Source: Dromiciops gliroides | Lineage: Eukaryota > Chordata > Mammalia > Microbiotheria > Microbiotheriidae | Length of the DNA stretch: 64,000 nt | Direction: 5' to 3' | Assembly (NCBI RefSeq): GCF_019393635.1 | Contig: NC_057861.1 | Location: 454,519,830-454,583,829, forward strand | Part shown: positions 1-10,331 of the stretch, one piece after another | How positions within the stretch are numbered: position 1 is the stretch's first letter | Layout of the letters: the number at the start of each line of letters is the position of its first letter | Notes under the pieces: model-generated | Database searches by the model: none | Told to the model about the DNA's origin: nothing | Seen by the model: the letters and a program-made list of their open reading frames with translations, nothing else | Program-made: the position numbers and the translations under genes

Positions 1-10
1 TTAAGATGTA

Positions 11-16
11 TTTATT
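11..16 (-). promoter_or_regulatory. Possible polyadenylation signal for the Ras-like gene
   Basis: The plus-strand hexamer TTTATT reads AATAAA on the minus strand, about 130 bases downstream of the stop codon at 149-151. Spacing and strand fit a short 3' UTR. The cleavage site, or a retrogene poly(A) tail, would lie beyond the window edge. Confidence 0.5.
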
Positions 17-148
17 AATCCCTGTCCCAGGCAGCTTTGGAATCTCTAAGGGAAACAGGAGACTGGCCTCAAGGCCCACCAAGAGGCTCCAGGAGAAGTC
101 CAGGGAGGAGGGTGGTTCTGGGGGAGGCCGCCCAGGGGGTGCATCTGC

Positions 149-715
149 TTACATGATCTTGCAGTGATGGAACCCAAAGTTCCAACTCCCCCAGGGGCGG
201 CCCTTGAGCTCTTCTTTCCGTATCAGGCGAATCTCTGGAACCAGCTTATGGAAGGCATGCTTCACGCCCTGCCCGGTCTTGGCCGAGGCTTCCATGAAGG
301 GAACATTGAAGCTCTTGCCTGCTTCCTGACCCAAGTCCGAGTCCACCAGCCAGTGCGCCTTGTCGATTTTGTTTGCCACCAGCACCATGGACACCCGGCT
401 GGTGCCCCTGACTTTCTGCAGCTGGGTGCGGAAGAGGTTCACATCCACAAAGGTCTTCATGAAGTCCACGGCATAGACACAGAGGAAGCCGTCCCCCCAG
501 CGCATGAAGTCTTCCCACTGCTCGTAGTACTCCTCAGCACCGCCAGTGTCCAAGACGTCCAGCTCACAGGGCAGCCCGTCCACCTCGACCACGCCGTGGT
601 ACAAGTCTCTGGTAATGGGCTCATACTCGGCCACGTAGCTGTTCTGGAGGAACCGGATGGTCAGCGCACTCTTGCCCACGCGACAGCTGCCCATCACCAC
701 CAACTTGTACGGCAT
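149..715 (-). CDS. Intronless Ras-family small GTPase (HRAS/KRAS/NRAS-like retrogene candidate)
   Basis: This complete 188-codon frame aligns to classical Ras (189 residues) without internal gaps, one residue short at the N-terminus. Seen in the sequence: P-loop GSCRVGKS (residues 9-16), switch I YEPITRDL (31-38), switch II DTGGAEEY (56-63), base-binding NKID (115-118), SAK (144-146) and a CaaX end CKIM (185-188). Known for the family: such proteins cycle between GTP and GDP and are prenylated on the CaaX cysteine to reach membranes. The ATG has A at -3. Known H/K/NRAS genes split this region over several coding exons, so one open exon suggests a retrotransposed copy. Odd points: the residues equivalent to HRAS G12, G13, T35, A59 and Q61 are C, R, I, G and A, so GTP hydrolysis and effector binding may be altered. 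The coding region is much more GC-rich than its surroundings. The relationship to H, K or NRAS, or to ERAS, is not settled; ERAS has an N-terminal extension that is absent here. Confidence 0.88.
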   Translation of the reverse strand: MPYKLVVMGSCRVGKSALTIRFLQNSYVAEYEPITRDLYHGVVEVDGLPCELDVLDTGGAEEYYEQWEDFMRWGDGFLCVYAVDFMKTFVDVNLFRTQLQKVRGTSRVSMVLVANKIDKAHWLVDSDLGQEAGKSFNVPFMEASAKTGQGVKHAFHKLVPEIRLIRKEELKGRPWGSWNFGFHHCKIM

Positions 716-735
716 CTTGGCTCTGCACGCAGCTG

Positions 736-1347
736 ACCACCCTTTCTGAACTGTTAATGGGCTGGCAGGGAAGCCTGGCTTGGGGCCGTGGGTCCAACAG
801 GCAGAAGAGGCACAGAGGTCAGCAAGGTAGGAGTAGACTCCATTTTTATTTTTTAAATGTATTTGTTATGCCCCTTTCCAGAGAAGACTTCTCTCACTCA
901 CTCACATAATTATCCATCCTCTTTCTGACTCCAGACGTTATTTTCTGATTCATGTCATCTATAGTTATCTAGTCCCTCTATTCTCAGCATTCTTCTCGGA
1001 GTTGACATTTCTGAGGAATCTATTCTGGGGTCATATTTTAGCAGTTTCTGCCATTGCCTTGTAAAGCTTGCCCCATAAACTCCCCTTTCTCATGCCCTTT
1101 CTCACTTGAGAACAATGCCAATTCCTGAAAGTAAAAAAGAAGGCACTGACCAATGGAAAGATCACCTCCCTTATGTCTTTGATAATTCAGTTTTGCAATG
1201 ACATATTATCACCTTCCTTCTCTATTTGTCTTGAAATCTCCATGAGGCCATGTTCTTTCACTCCCCCAGGTGACTTCTCTCAGGAAGTTGAGCATCTCTC
1301 TTAACTTATAAGTGTTCATCAGTGACACCTCTAACATCGCCAAAACA
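736..1347. other. Non-coding flank upstream of the Ras-like gene
   Basis: This would contain the 5' UTR and promoter of the minus-strand Ras-like gene. The first 100 bases are moderately GC-rich and then turn AT-rich. I see no clear TATA box, CpG island or unambiguous splice acceptor. Confidence 0.4.
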
Positions 1348-1361
1348 AGGCCTCCCCTTTT

Positions 1362-1498
1362 TTGTGGGGCAATGAGGGTTAAGTGACTTGCCCAGGGTCA
1401 CACAGCTAGTAAATGTCAAGTGTCTGAGACCAGATTTGAACTCAGGTCGTCCTGAATTCAGGTACAGTGCTTTATCCACTGAGTCACCTAGCTGCCCC
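1362..1498 (-). mobile_element. WSINE1-type tRNA-derived SINE
   Basis: The reverse complement shows the family pattern: a head with GGCAGCTAGGTG, a central segment with TTTGAACTCAGG (plus strand), and the core GTGACTTGCCCAGGGTCACA (plus strand). A perfect 14-bp target-site duplication, AGGCCTCCCCTTTT, flanks it at 1348-1361 and 1499-1512. Confidence 0.93.
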
Positions 1499-1983
1499 AG
1501 GCCTCCCCTTTTAACCCCACTTTTTAATTATTCTCTCCCTAATCTCACACAATCCTCTGTAGTTTGTTCTCTTTTAGAGAGCCACAAAGATCACTTTGCC
1601 CTCATTGCTGGTCCTCAATTTGACCCAAGCACATCACATACTCCCCTCCCTACTCTCCCTCCTCCATGTCCATGCATTCTACTATTAAGTCCCACAAAAA
1701 ACTTTGATTTGCTTGCAGGCATGTATAGAAAGTTTCTTTCCATAATGCCCTTTGCCCTCCTTGCCCACCATTACCTCCACTTGCCTTTAACTTTATCTCC
1801 TTGTATCCATTTAGAAATAAGTCTTTTACTTGTCTTTCTACTGTTATCCTGTTGTTGTTGTTGATATGCTTGGCTGTTATATTCATTCACTCCTCCTGAA
1901 TTTCTGTTGTCTGGGGTGTTTAATGAGCAGATAACATTCAGAGCTGGTTTTCTTCCTGGGGATGCTTTAAATGTCTCTTTATT

Positions 1984-2130
1984 GGGGGCAGCTAGGTGGC
2001 ACAGTGGATAGAGCACCGGCCCTGGAGTCAGGAGTACCTGAGTTCAAATCCGACCTCAGACACTTAACACTTACTAGCTGTGTGACCTTGGGCAAGTCAC
2101 TTAACCCCAATTGCCTCACTAAAAAAAAAA
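1984..2130 (+). mobile_element. WSINE1-type tRNA-derived SINE, well preserved
   Basis: It has a tRNA-like pol III A box TGGCACAGTGG (1997-2007), a B box GTTCAAATCC (2042-2051) and an A-rich 3' tail. A perfect 15-bp duplication, AAATGTCTCTTTATT, lies at 1969-1983 and 2128-2142. Confidence 0.95.
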
Positions 2131-2142
2131 TGTCTCTTTATT

Positions 2143-4190
2143 ATTGAGTGTCCATTTTTTTTATATGGTTATGGTCAATTGGGCATAATAGGTCACCCTG
2201 AACTATATTCTGAGCTCCATTTCTCTTCACAAAACATTATTCCATTTCCTCCTGCATTTTCTTGTGGGTACCAAATAGCTTTGTGTGGTTTAAATTTCCT
2301 TTCCTTTGTATTTGAAGTTCTTTTTTCCTGGTTACTTGCAGAATTTGTTGTTTCTGGATTGAAATGTTAAGTTTAAACACTATATGACTTAAAGTTTGCA
2401 ACTTTGGTATTTTTTTCTGGAGGCAATTGATGCATTCTTTTAATTGGTAATTTGTTTTCCACGTTCAGAAGTTTTGAGTACAGTTGGCCTTCCACATTGT
2501 GGGGACTGGGGGCATGGCACCCCAGTGATCTGAAAAATTTGCTTGAAAATTTTTGGCCTTCCCTTCACACCAGTTTCTTTTTTTTTACTTGTCATCTTTT
2601 CCTGGGATACCTATAATCTTTACATTATTTCTGTGCATCTTGTCTTCAAGATCATTATGTTTTGCTTTTTAATAGAGAGCATGTGTGTTTTTTTTAAAAA
2701 GATATAATTGTTTTTAACCTTCTATATTGTCCTTCACTCTTGTGAATTTGTTTTATGAACCACTGGTTCTCTCTTTTACTTCTTTGGTGAGACTTGCCAT
2801 TGTATGTTCAAGGTTTTATATTCTGTCAATTATTTTTGCTGTGCAGGCCATAAAATTCTGCTCTTGCAATTCTCATTGCTCTTTTAAACTACCCGGGAAA
2901 AGTGTACTGTGTTCCATGTTCTCAAATTTCATAAAGTCCTCTGCCACATTTTCCTGTTTTGAAGCATTTATTCATAGAGGTCTTTACTTTTTTCCTAGAT
3001 CTACAAGCCATATTTCCTTTTGCTGTGCTGATTGCTCTGCTTATGCTCAAGATTTTTGAATATTCTTCCTCTTGAAATCTTTGGCAATTTCAGGTTTTTC
3101 CTTTTATTTTCTCCTATTGCTCACTTTTTAACTCCATCCCTTCTACTGGTGGTTTCCCTAGTGGTTGGATCTCAAAATGTCTCAGTTTCCTTCTACACTG
3201 GGCAATTCATGGTCTACTAGTCTATGTCTCTACCCCAACTGATTTTAAGAGGACAGAACTAGACCCAGCTATATGCTTGACTCTTTCTCTCAGGCTTAGT
3301 GGAGTATAACATATTACTGCACCTTGATTCAATCTTCCCCTTCCCAACCCCTCATATACCATGACCTCTTGCATTTCCTATATTTCTTGGTTCTTTGGCT
3401 TGCCAGTTCAGAGTGCTATGGTGGTGCTATTGTAGACTGAAATTATGTCTATCATTTGGAGCTTGAATGGGGTGGGGGCAAGGGGGAGGATTGGAATATG
3501 GATTGAGTTCTGTTTCAAGTTCAGGCATATTAACTTCTTTCCCTCTGTTCTTGGACTCCCTTCAGCCATTACCCTTGGCTACTTTTGGGGGGGTGTGGCA
3601 TTTGGGGGGGATATGGTTTTGCTCCATGCCACTTGAGTTTCTGAGCAAACCACTCCCTCCCAGGTTTAGCCACCACCCCCCCCCCATCTTTGAGGTTCAC
3701 AGCACTAGATCATCAGAGGTCTCTATGGCATGTCAAGACAGTATGCTGTGGAACTAAGAGCCCTGAACTGTTGTGTTCTAAACACAGAATGTCTACCAAT
3801 GTCACCACTAGGATTCCAAATGCCTTGAGGTTTTCTGTGGGAGCCCATCATATTTGCTTCCTACAAACAGAAATCTCTTTAGGCTATGCCTATCTCTCAC
3901 TCATATCTATTCAAGCTGGGAGGCTGGCTGACTTGTTTGCCAGAGTGTGGGTGCTGGATTTTCTGGTGGCTCCCTTTCCCATTTTATATGTCTCTTGGAT
4001 GGTGTTTTATCCATTCTGGAATGAAAGATGTCACGTACTGCAGTTTCTTATTTGATTTCTTGATTATTATTTCATTTGGTGTAATTTTTTTGGTTTGTAT
4101 TAGAGTAGATGTTGGAGAGCTAGGCAGCCTGCCTATGTTCAGGCAGCCATCTTGTCTGACATCCAATGATCTCTTGGTAGATACTTAATA
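2143..4190 (-). mobile_element. Probable degraded L1 5' region (5'UTR/ORF1) antisense
   Basis: The pyrimidine-rich plus strand resembles marsupial L1 ORF1 and 5' UTR sequence read in antisense, for example the phrases around 2225-2350 and 2590-2650, and the end near 4100-4165. No long frame survives on either strand. The assignment rests on remembered consensus sequence and the borders are approximate. Confidence 0.4.
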
Positions 4191-4435
4191 AATTCTTATT
4201 AATGGATTGATTTGGAATTTTGGGGGAAAGTTCATAACCAATTCTTATTTTTCAATATTTATGAGATTTGATTTTTCACAATAATGTAAATTCATTTCCT
4301 ATATATATTGTATAGGATGCTATGGTATTGTTAACTAAAAAGAAAAATAAAGGAGTTATTAAGTATTGAAACCCCTTTGTGAGTTCTGGCCCATCCTATA
4401 TTATATTTTTCTACTTTAATATATCACTGAATCAT

Positions 4436-4730
4436 ATTATTCGAGAATTGGAAGGTACTTCAGTGGCTATCTGGTCCAAACCATGCTTAAAAAGAATTCC
4501 TACTATCCCATACTTAACAAATGGTCATCTGGCTTCTATTTGAAGATCTCTAATGGGGAGAGGGGAGAGCCTCTCACCAGCTGAGACAGGTAATTCTACT
4601 TCTGAACACTTCTAATTTTTAGAATGTGTTTTTTGTCCTTGACATGGAACTTAAATTGACCTCCTTCTAGTCATTACTCCTGGTTCTATTTTCTAGGGTC
4701 AAACCAAATAAGGCTAACTTCTCTTTCATA
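4436..4730. repeat. Ancient dispersed repeat, family not named
   Basis: It begins with the block GAATTGGAAGGTACTTCAG and continues with TATTTGAAGATCTCTAATGG. A related, shorter copy occurs at 48745-48870. I recognise the pattern as a widespread old mammalian or amniote repeat but cannot name it. Confidence 0.45.
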
Positions 4731-4962
4731 GGATGTTATCTTGATATGTAAATTAATTGTCCCAAGTGTGAGGACATACATTTTGTTCTGTTGACTTCTC
4801 AGAAATGAGCCTTAAACCCAGGGCTTGTTGACTATAAAGCTGGCTCTCTTGCCACCATGCCTTTCTATCCCTACAGTCAAACAACTGTTAATCCTATCAT
4901 ATTTTTCCTAATGAAGAGTTATAAAAATGGAAAAACTCCTTCATTTAGAATCAGAAGTCGTT

Positions 4963-5210
4963 GTCAAGTTGTTTCAGTTACATTTGACTCTTCATGACCC
5001 TATTTGGTGTTTCTTGGCAAAGATATTGGGGTGTTTTGCTATTTCCTTCTCCAGTTCATTCTACTGGTGAAGAAACCGATGCAAACAGGGTTAAGTGACT
5101 TGCCCAGGGTTACACAGTAAGTGTCTGAGACAAGATTTGAACTCTGGAAGATGAGTCTTTCTGACTCTAGACTTAATGCTCTATCCACTGTGCCCACCTA
5201 GCTGCCCCCA
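4963..5210 (-). mobile_element. MAR1-type long SINE
   Basis: Long marsupial CORE-SINE form. It has a tail block with GACTCTTCATGACCC and CTTGGCAAAGATATTGG, then the core GTTAAGTGACTTGCCCAGGG, then the tRNA-like head ending CACCTAGCTGCCCC. Many substitutions indicate an old copy. Confidence 0.85.
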
Positions 5211-5214
5211 AGAA

Positions 5215-5305
5215 TGTGTTTAAATCCTGCATCTGATGATGTTTCTCTGATCCTGGACAAGTCACTTAAGGTGTCTAACCTCAGTTCCTCATCTTTAAAT
5301 AAAAT
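5215..5305 (+). mobile_element. MIR-like SINE fragment
   Basis: Contains the CORE-like run GGACAAGTCACTTAAGG followed by CCTCAGTTCCTCATC, the typical MIR order. The 5' end abuts the MAR1 copy before it. Confidence 0.5.
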
Positions 5306-5449
5306 TCCTTAGTCCTTGTGTGTCTTGTTCATGTAAAACTTTACTTATAAAATAGGATTTTAGTAAAGATTTACACAAAATACTATAACAGCTTCCTTCT
5401 CCTTCCCATTTCCCACCATACTTGCCCAGAAGATGAGTATGTGATTTGA

Positions 5450-5652
5450 CACTGTGCTAGAATGACTTGTGTGTTGGACTCAGAAGCAGGAACACCTAGA
5501 CTTGAAACCTGCATTAGCCATTTAGTAGGTCCTTGCCCCAAGGCAAACTATTTAACCACAGGGTATGTCTGTTTCCTAGCCCATAAAATGAAGAATTTGG
5601 ATTTGATGATCTCGCAAGTCCCTTCCAACTTTTAACTGTGTAACCTATGATC
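5450..5652 (+). mobile_element. MIR/Ther-1 SINE with marsupial MIR3-like tail
   Basis: The tRNA-like head (GTGTTGGACTCAGAAGC) is followed by the CORE segment (AAACTATTTAACC) and a tail with AAGTCCCTTCCAACTTTTAA, which matches the marsupial MIR3 tail style. Confidence 0.72.
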
Positions 5653-5952
5653 TTTGCAATTTAAGGGTCTTAAGCCACCCCTCTGTCTACCTCCTGCTTT
5701 TACAAAGTTATTTGGGGGGGTAGATAATTCATGGCCTCTTATCCTAGAGTTTCTGCTACACTAAGATCACCAACACCCAGGCCATCCATGCCTGACAGGG
5801 AGAAGCCAGTATAACTATAACTATTCAATGTTCTCTCTAAGGGTATGGTAGATGAGAGCATAGCAGGTGACAGAAGGGAGATATGGGGATATAGGAACCT
5901 TTCTTGATAGGGAGCTGATATCTAGACATTTATTTTGTTTTATTTTTTTCCG

Positions 5953-6092
5953 TTTTTGCAGGGCAATGATGTTAAGTGACTTGCCCAGGGTCACACAGCT
6001 AGTAAGTGTCAAGTGTCTGAAGTCAGATTTGAACTCAGGTCCTCCTGAATCCAGGGCCAGTGCTTTTATCCACTGCGCCACCTAGCTGCCCC
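5953..6092 (-). mobile_element. WSINE1-type SINE
   Basis: A full-length reverse-oriented copy running from the A/T tail through GACTTGCCCAGGGTCACACA to GCGCCACCTAGCTGCCCC. No clean target-site duplication was found. Confidence 0.9.
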
Positions 6093-6120
6093 CTGAATGT
6101 TTATTTAAAAAAAATAATAT

Positions 6121-6190
6121 ATGTGTGCGTGCGTGTGTGTGTGTGTCTGTGTCTGTGAGACAGAGAGGCAAAGAGAGAGAGACAGAGAAA
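6121..6190. repeat. (GT)n then (GA)-rich simple repeat
   Basis: A GTGCGT/GTGTGT tract grades into imperfect GAGACAGA units. Confidence 0.9.
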
Positions 6191-6209
6191 GCGGCATAAA
6201 GAGAAGATT

Positions 6210-6390
6210 CATTTTTACCTGTGCAAATCACTTAATCCCTGTCTGTCTCAGTTTCCTCATATGTGAAATGGACATAATGATAACACCTCCACCTTCTCCC
6301 AAACCACTGGTTCTTGTGAGAATCAGATATCTATAAAGAGCTTAACAGTTCCTGGCACACAGTAGGGGTTTAATAAATGCTTGTTTCCTT
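6210..6390 (+). mobile_element. MIR SINE, 3' two-thirds
   Basis: Shows CAAATCACTTAATCCC, CTCAGTTTCCTCATATG, GAAATGG and the terminal GGCACACAGTAGG block ending in TTAATAAATGC. This is the canonical MIR order. Confidence 0.75.
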
Positions 6391-6734
6391 CCTTCTTTTT
6401 TTAGGAAAAACCTATCCATTGTTATAGCTCATAACAATAAACATTATCAACTATGTATTCTATTCAGATACTGGGGAATAGGATCCCTAATCTCATGTAG
6501 ATTATTAGAATGATATGTAATCCCCTATTCTTCTAATATCTTCTCTCTCTCCCTCTCTACTGGTTACTTCCTTTTCTTTATATCTCCTAGGGCAGATACT
6601 GTTACCATAAAGCCTTATCACATTCTCCTATATAAAAGTTATCACTCTGGTCTCAAATATCAAACATTTTCCTTGGACATCTTTAACACATCATACTTTT
6701 TCAGATTTATCTATGTACCTATCTTTCCCTCCTA

Positions 6735-6832
6735 TTTGATTTTAAACTGCTTGACAGTAGAACCACTGTTGTATCCTCAGCACATATAATAGGGCCTTCT
6801 AGGTAATAGCAAATTTATAAATGTCTTTTGAA
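6735..6832 (+). mobile_element. L2 LINE 3' end fragment
   Basis: Carries the L2 terminal pattern: a ...GACAGTAGAACCACTG block, TATCCTCAGCAC, then a TTATAAATGTCTTTTGAA terminal segment. Confidence 0.5.
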
Positions 6833-8048
6833 CATATACTGCAAAAAACTACATTATCTCTTTCTCCATTTATATGTATATAATATATGTGTATATATAT
6901 GCATATATGTGAAAATAAAATCTGTCATCTTCTGTTATACAAATTTTAAAAAATCTTCCATTCAGATCACAAGATAATGTAGCCCATGTATTTACTAAAG
7001 ATCTTTAACCTAATTCTCACTCACACAGATGAGTCTTAGGTCCTAGAGCAAGTTATATTTTCTCTTCACAGTTCTGGGAGTATCTATGTACAGTAGTGGA
7101 TCCCTATGCCATTGGCTTGAGCCTCTTTAGTGTGCTTTCATTGAATAGCTTTTAAAAAAAAGAATATTCCCTATGGTGGTACAACATGAACACTTGGTAC
7201 AAAATGACTTCCAAAAGTATGACTTCCATACTCTTCCACAAATACATAAAGATTCTAGGGGTCAGTATGCTCAATTTCAGAAAGCACACATGGAAATGAT
7301 GTAATTCACAGACTCTGGTTGCTGGAAGTCTCTTTTTCTAATTTGTGGAGTGTCCAGAAGTTCCTCTTAAGCATGTTGAATCATCTTAACATCTGTCCTT
7401 AGCCCTTAAAGTAGACACTGCCACGAGCTGTTCAGGAGATGGCTCTAGGACCAAGATGGGAAGATGGTAAGTATAATATCTTTCAGATCTTTCAAAGCTC
7501 ACAAACTCCTTCTCCAGTTAAAAAGGGGCAGAAGAGGTTTCCACTGAAATGCTACACTTGCTTCTATTTCTAGAAAGACTCCCTTCTCAAGCAGCTTTGA
7601 TAATTGATAGATGACCTGTGAGGCATGCATGGTAAAGTTTCCTAAGCCTACTTAAACACAATTCTTAAGCAACTTCAGTTCAAGAATTTTTATACTTACT
7701 ATTAAGCCTATTACTTAATCATAATCAATCACTTATATTATTTAATTATTAATAACTTAATTGTAATTCTTTCATTACTTAGGTGAGGTTGTCATGTTGT
7801 TAAGGTATCAAGGCTGGTGGTTTTTATTCATGACTTTCTGCTCAGAATTTTAAAAAGATGATTGATTTACTCATATGAATTAAAAAAAAAACTACAACCT
7901 TAGACCATGCCATGTATTTATACAAAACATTGCCATTTAAAAAGAACTGTGTATAGCAATTACATTATATCGCATGGTAGCAATGATTTTCTGTTACAAT
8001 TCATTCAGGTATGAATCATGAAAAACAAATCTAGAAGTATAAAAAATA
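6833..8048. other. Unassigned non-coding DNA
   Basis: AT-rich. A small TATATG-type low-complexity patch lies near 6873-6912. I recognise no gene or repeat family. Confidence 0.4.
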
Positions 8049-8067
8049 ATTTAAAAAAACAAGTGTG

Positions 8068-8191
8068 ATGGACTAATGCAGAAATATGTTTTAATGTGAT
8101 TGTACATATATAACCTATATAGAGATGCTTTCTGTCTTGGGGAAGGGCGAGGGAAGGGAAGGAGGGAGAAAAATTTGGAACTAAAAATCTT
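8068..8191 (+). mobile_element. 5'-truncated L1 stub (3' UTR only)
   Basis: This 124-bp insertion has the marsupial L1 3' end: GTACATATATAACCTATAT, a G-rich tract (GGGGAAGGGCGAGGG) and TTTGGAACTAAAAATCTTA. A perfect 19-bp duplication, ATTTAAAAAAACAAGTGTG, flanks it at 8049-8067 and 8192-8210. Confidence 0.9.
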
Positions 8192-8355
8192 ATTTAAAAA
8201 AACAAGTGTGGTCATTTGTACATGATAGATACTGTGATTAAAGATGGGGTGGAATTTATAGAGTGGATTAATGACAATGAATGGAATATTTTTCCACAAA
8301 AAACAAACAAACAAAAAAGAGTTTTGGTTTCTAAGATGACAACCTTAGCTTAAAA

Positions 8356-8356
8356 T

Positions 8357-8433
<77 letters not shown>

Positions 8434-8452
8434 CACACACATATATATATAA
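8356..8452. repeat. (TAGA)n microsatellite followed by (CA)n/(TA)n
   Basis: About 19 uninterrupted TAGA units (to 8432) are followed by short ACACAC and ATATAT runs. Confidence 0.98.
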
Positions 8453-8522
8453 CTTATTTATTATCTCTTACATCTACATTTCCCAGTATATCCCCCTCTT
8501 CCCCATCCCAGAGAGTTATCCC

Positions 8523-8529
<7 letters not shown>

Positions 8530-8559
<30 letters not shown>
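8530..8559. repeat. (GA)n microsatellite
   Basis: An uninterrupted GA dinucleotide run of about 28 bases. Confidence 0.95.
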
Positions 8560-8561
<2 letters not shown>

Positions 8562-8675
8562 TAAATTAGACTAACCAACACATCTTAAAAATCTGACATC
8601 ATATACAGTGGTGTTCCAGGTCTGAATTGATTGTTCCACCACTGGACAGAAGAGGGAGCATAACCTTGTTTGTAT

Positions 8676-8800
8676 TACATGGTATAATAGACATAAAACT
8701 GGTCTTAGAATCAGGAAACATGGACTCAATTTCACTTCTGACACATACTGGCCATATGACCTTGGGAAAATCATTTAACCTTTCAGTGATTTAGTCAGCA
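8676..8800 (+). mobile_element. MIR SINE fragment
   Basis: GGTCTTAGAATCAGG, then CATATGACCTTGGG, then AATCATTTAACCTTTCAG follow the MIR head-to-CORE order. Confidence 0.65.
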
Positions 8801-9339
8801 AATATGCTAAGTTTAGAGAAAGGGTGCTAACCTGCATTTGTAGAGGAAGTTTCCTCACCCAGGAGTTACTCATACCAAAGAAATCAAAGATCTAGTTCCT
8901 GTCTTTATCCTATGAAATAATTCAACTAAAAATACTACAAAAGGTTAATTATTGCTTCTAAGCCAGGAATACACTGATATAGTAATGATGATACTAATGT
9001 AGATAATTTTATACATGATTATATCTGAGTCTCACAACAACCCTGTGAGGCAGTCAGGGTGTGTAAGAGCGACCTCAAATCATCTTACAAAAGGCTAAGA
9101 GTGAAATTTTTCATTTTGAGTATTTGCACATCAGTAATAATCAAGTGCAACTACAAATCAGGTGTTGATTTATTGTTTTATTGATTGCCTTGACTTAAGA
9201 ATGTGATGGAAAAAATGTTAACACAGAGTACATTGAAAATGTGCTTTTTGTCTTGTTTTTCTTACTGTTTTTTTTTCCTGGAGAAGTAGTTGTTAAATAT
9301 TTTCTGCAATATTGCTAGGAGTAAGTATTTCAGTTGTTC

Positions 9340-9476
9340 TCCTATTTTAGAGTTGAAGAAACTGAGAGTAAAGGAGCTGAAGTGACTTTCCAAGGTTTAC
9401 AACTAGAGAATGTCAGAGGTAAAATTTGAATCTAGCTCTCTCTCTTGACTGAATCCAATACTCTTTTCACTGTATT
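9340..9476 (-). mobile_element. MIR SINE fragment, antisense
   Basis: The plus strand reads GAAGAAACTGAG, GTGACTTTCCAAGG, TTTGAATCTAGC and CCAATACTCTTTTCACTG, the reverse complement of a MIR. The stretch at 9010-9050 (TCTCACAACAACCCTGTGAG) may be its separated tail. Confidence 0.6.
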
Positions 9477-9789
9477 ACATGCTCTCATGAAATACTTTGT
9501 TTCTTAGATGAATTCAACAAAAGTAACTTTCTGATAGTCTATTTTGGTATTTAACATTTCTTAACATAATTTTTTCACATTTAAACCTATTTCCTCTTTT
9601 ATTATCCTCTTCTTCATGACAGATGTCTAATAAGTTCTTCTTTCCTCAGTTTAAAGAAGATTATAAAGGTAATTGACAGTTTAAAAAATCAATATTTAAT
9701 GAGCACACACAATTTGAAAGATAATGTAATGTCACTAAACTACTTCATTTGTTTAACAGGGCAAGGTTTTGTCTTTATATCTCTGGAAC

Positions 9790-9955
9790 CTATTAGATGC
9801 CTGTTGGCTGATTAATTAACAGATGTTAAATACCTACTATATTTAGGTCACCATGATGGGTACAGAGGATACCAAGATAAAATATGTAATACCCCCTGCT
9901 CTCAAGCAACTTACAATTTAGTGGGGAGATTGAATATGTAATGAAAAACTATCAA
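9790..9955 (-). mobile_element. L2 LINE 3' end, antisense
   Basis: The plus strand shows AAATACCTACTATATTTAGG, GGGTACAGAGGATACCAAG and CTCTCAAGCAACTTACAATT, the reverse complement of the L2 3' terminus. Confidence 0.65.
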
Positions 9956-10064
9956 ATGAATTAGAAAATTATAATTTTATTAACTAATGATGAGAGTTTT
10001 GAAAATTTTGGATCATTTTCAGATGAAGTGAACAGGAAGGCTTCACCTGATTTGGATCTTAAAT

Positions 10065-10162
10065 TTACTTACTTATTTACTTATTCATTCATTCATTCAT
10101 TCATTCACTCATTAGTTCATTTGTTTGTTTGTTTGTTGGTTGGTTTGTTTGTTTCTTTCTTT
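10065..10162. repeat. (TTAC/TTCA)n and (GTTT)n simple repeat
   Basis: Tandem ATTC units are followed by GTTT units, directly abutting the SINE tail at its right. Confidence 0.9.
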
Positions 10163-10294
10163 TTGCAGGGCAATGAGGGTTAAGTGACCTGCCCAGAGTC
10201 ACACAGCTAGTGTCAAGTGTCTGAGGATGGATTTGATCTCAGGTCCTCCTGAATCCAGGGCCAGTGCTCTATCCACTGTGCCACCTAGCTGCCC
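10163..10294 (-). mobile_element. WSINE1-type SINE
   Basis: An antisense full-length copy with a small deletion in the core (CTAGTGTCAAGTG) and the head GTGCCACCTAGCTGCCC. The adjoining GTTT repeat may have grown from its 3' tail. Confidence 0.9.
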
Positions 10295-10331
10295 TTACTT
10301 ATTTATTTATTTTTATTTTTATTTATTTATT

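Noticed and set aside
1..148. Retrogene poly(A) tail for the Ras-like gene
   Set aside because: No poly(T) run is visible in the part of the 3' flank inside the window; it may lie beyond the edge.
1388..1864. 158-codon plus-strand frame
   Set aside because: It begins inside an antisense SINE, runs through a pyrimidine-rich region and has no family resemblance.
1997..2051. Functional tRNA gene
   Set aside because: A and B boxes are present but belong to a tRNA-derived SINE; there is no intact cloverleaf or acceptor stem.
8356..8452. CRISPR-like or satellite array
   Set aside because: Plain tetranucleotide microsatellite with no spacers.
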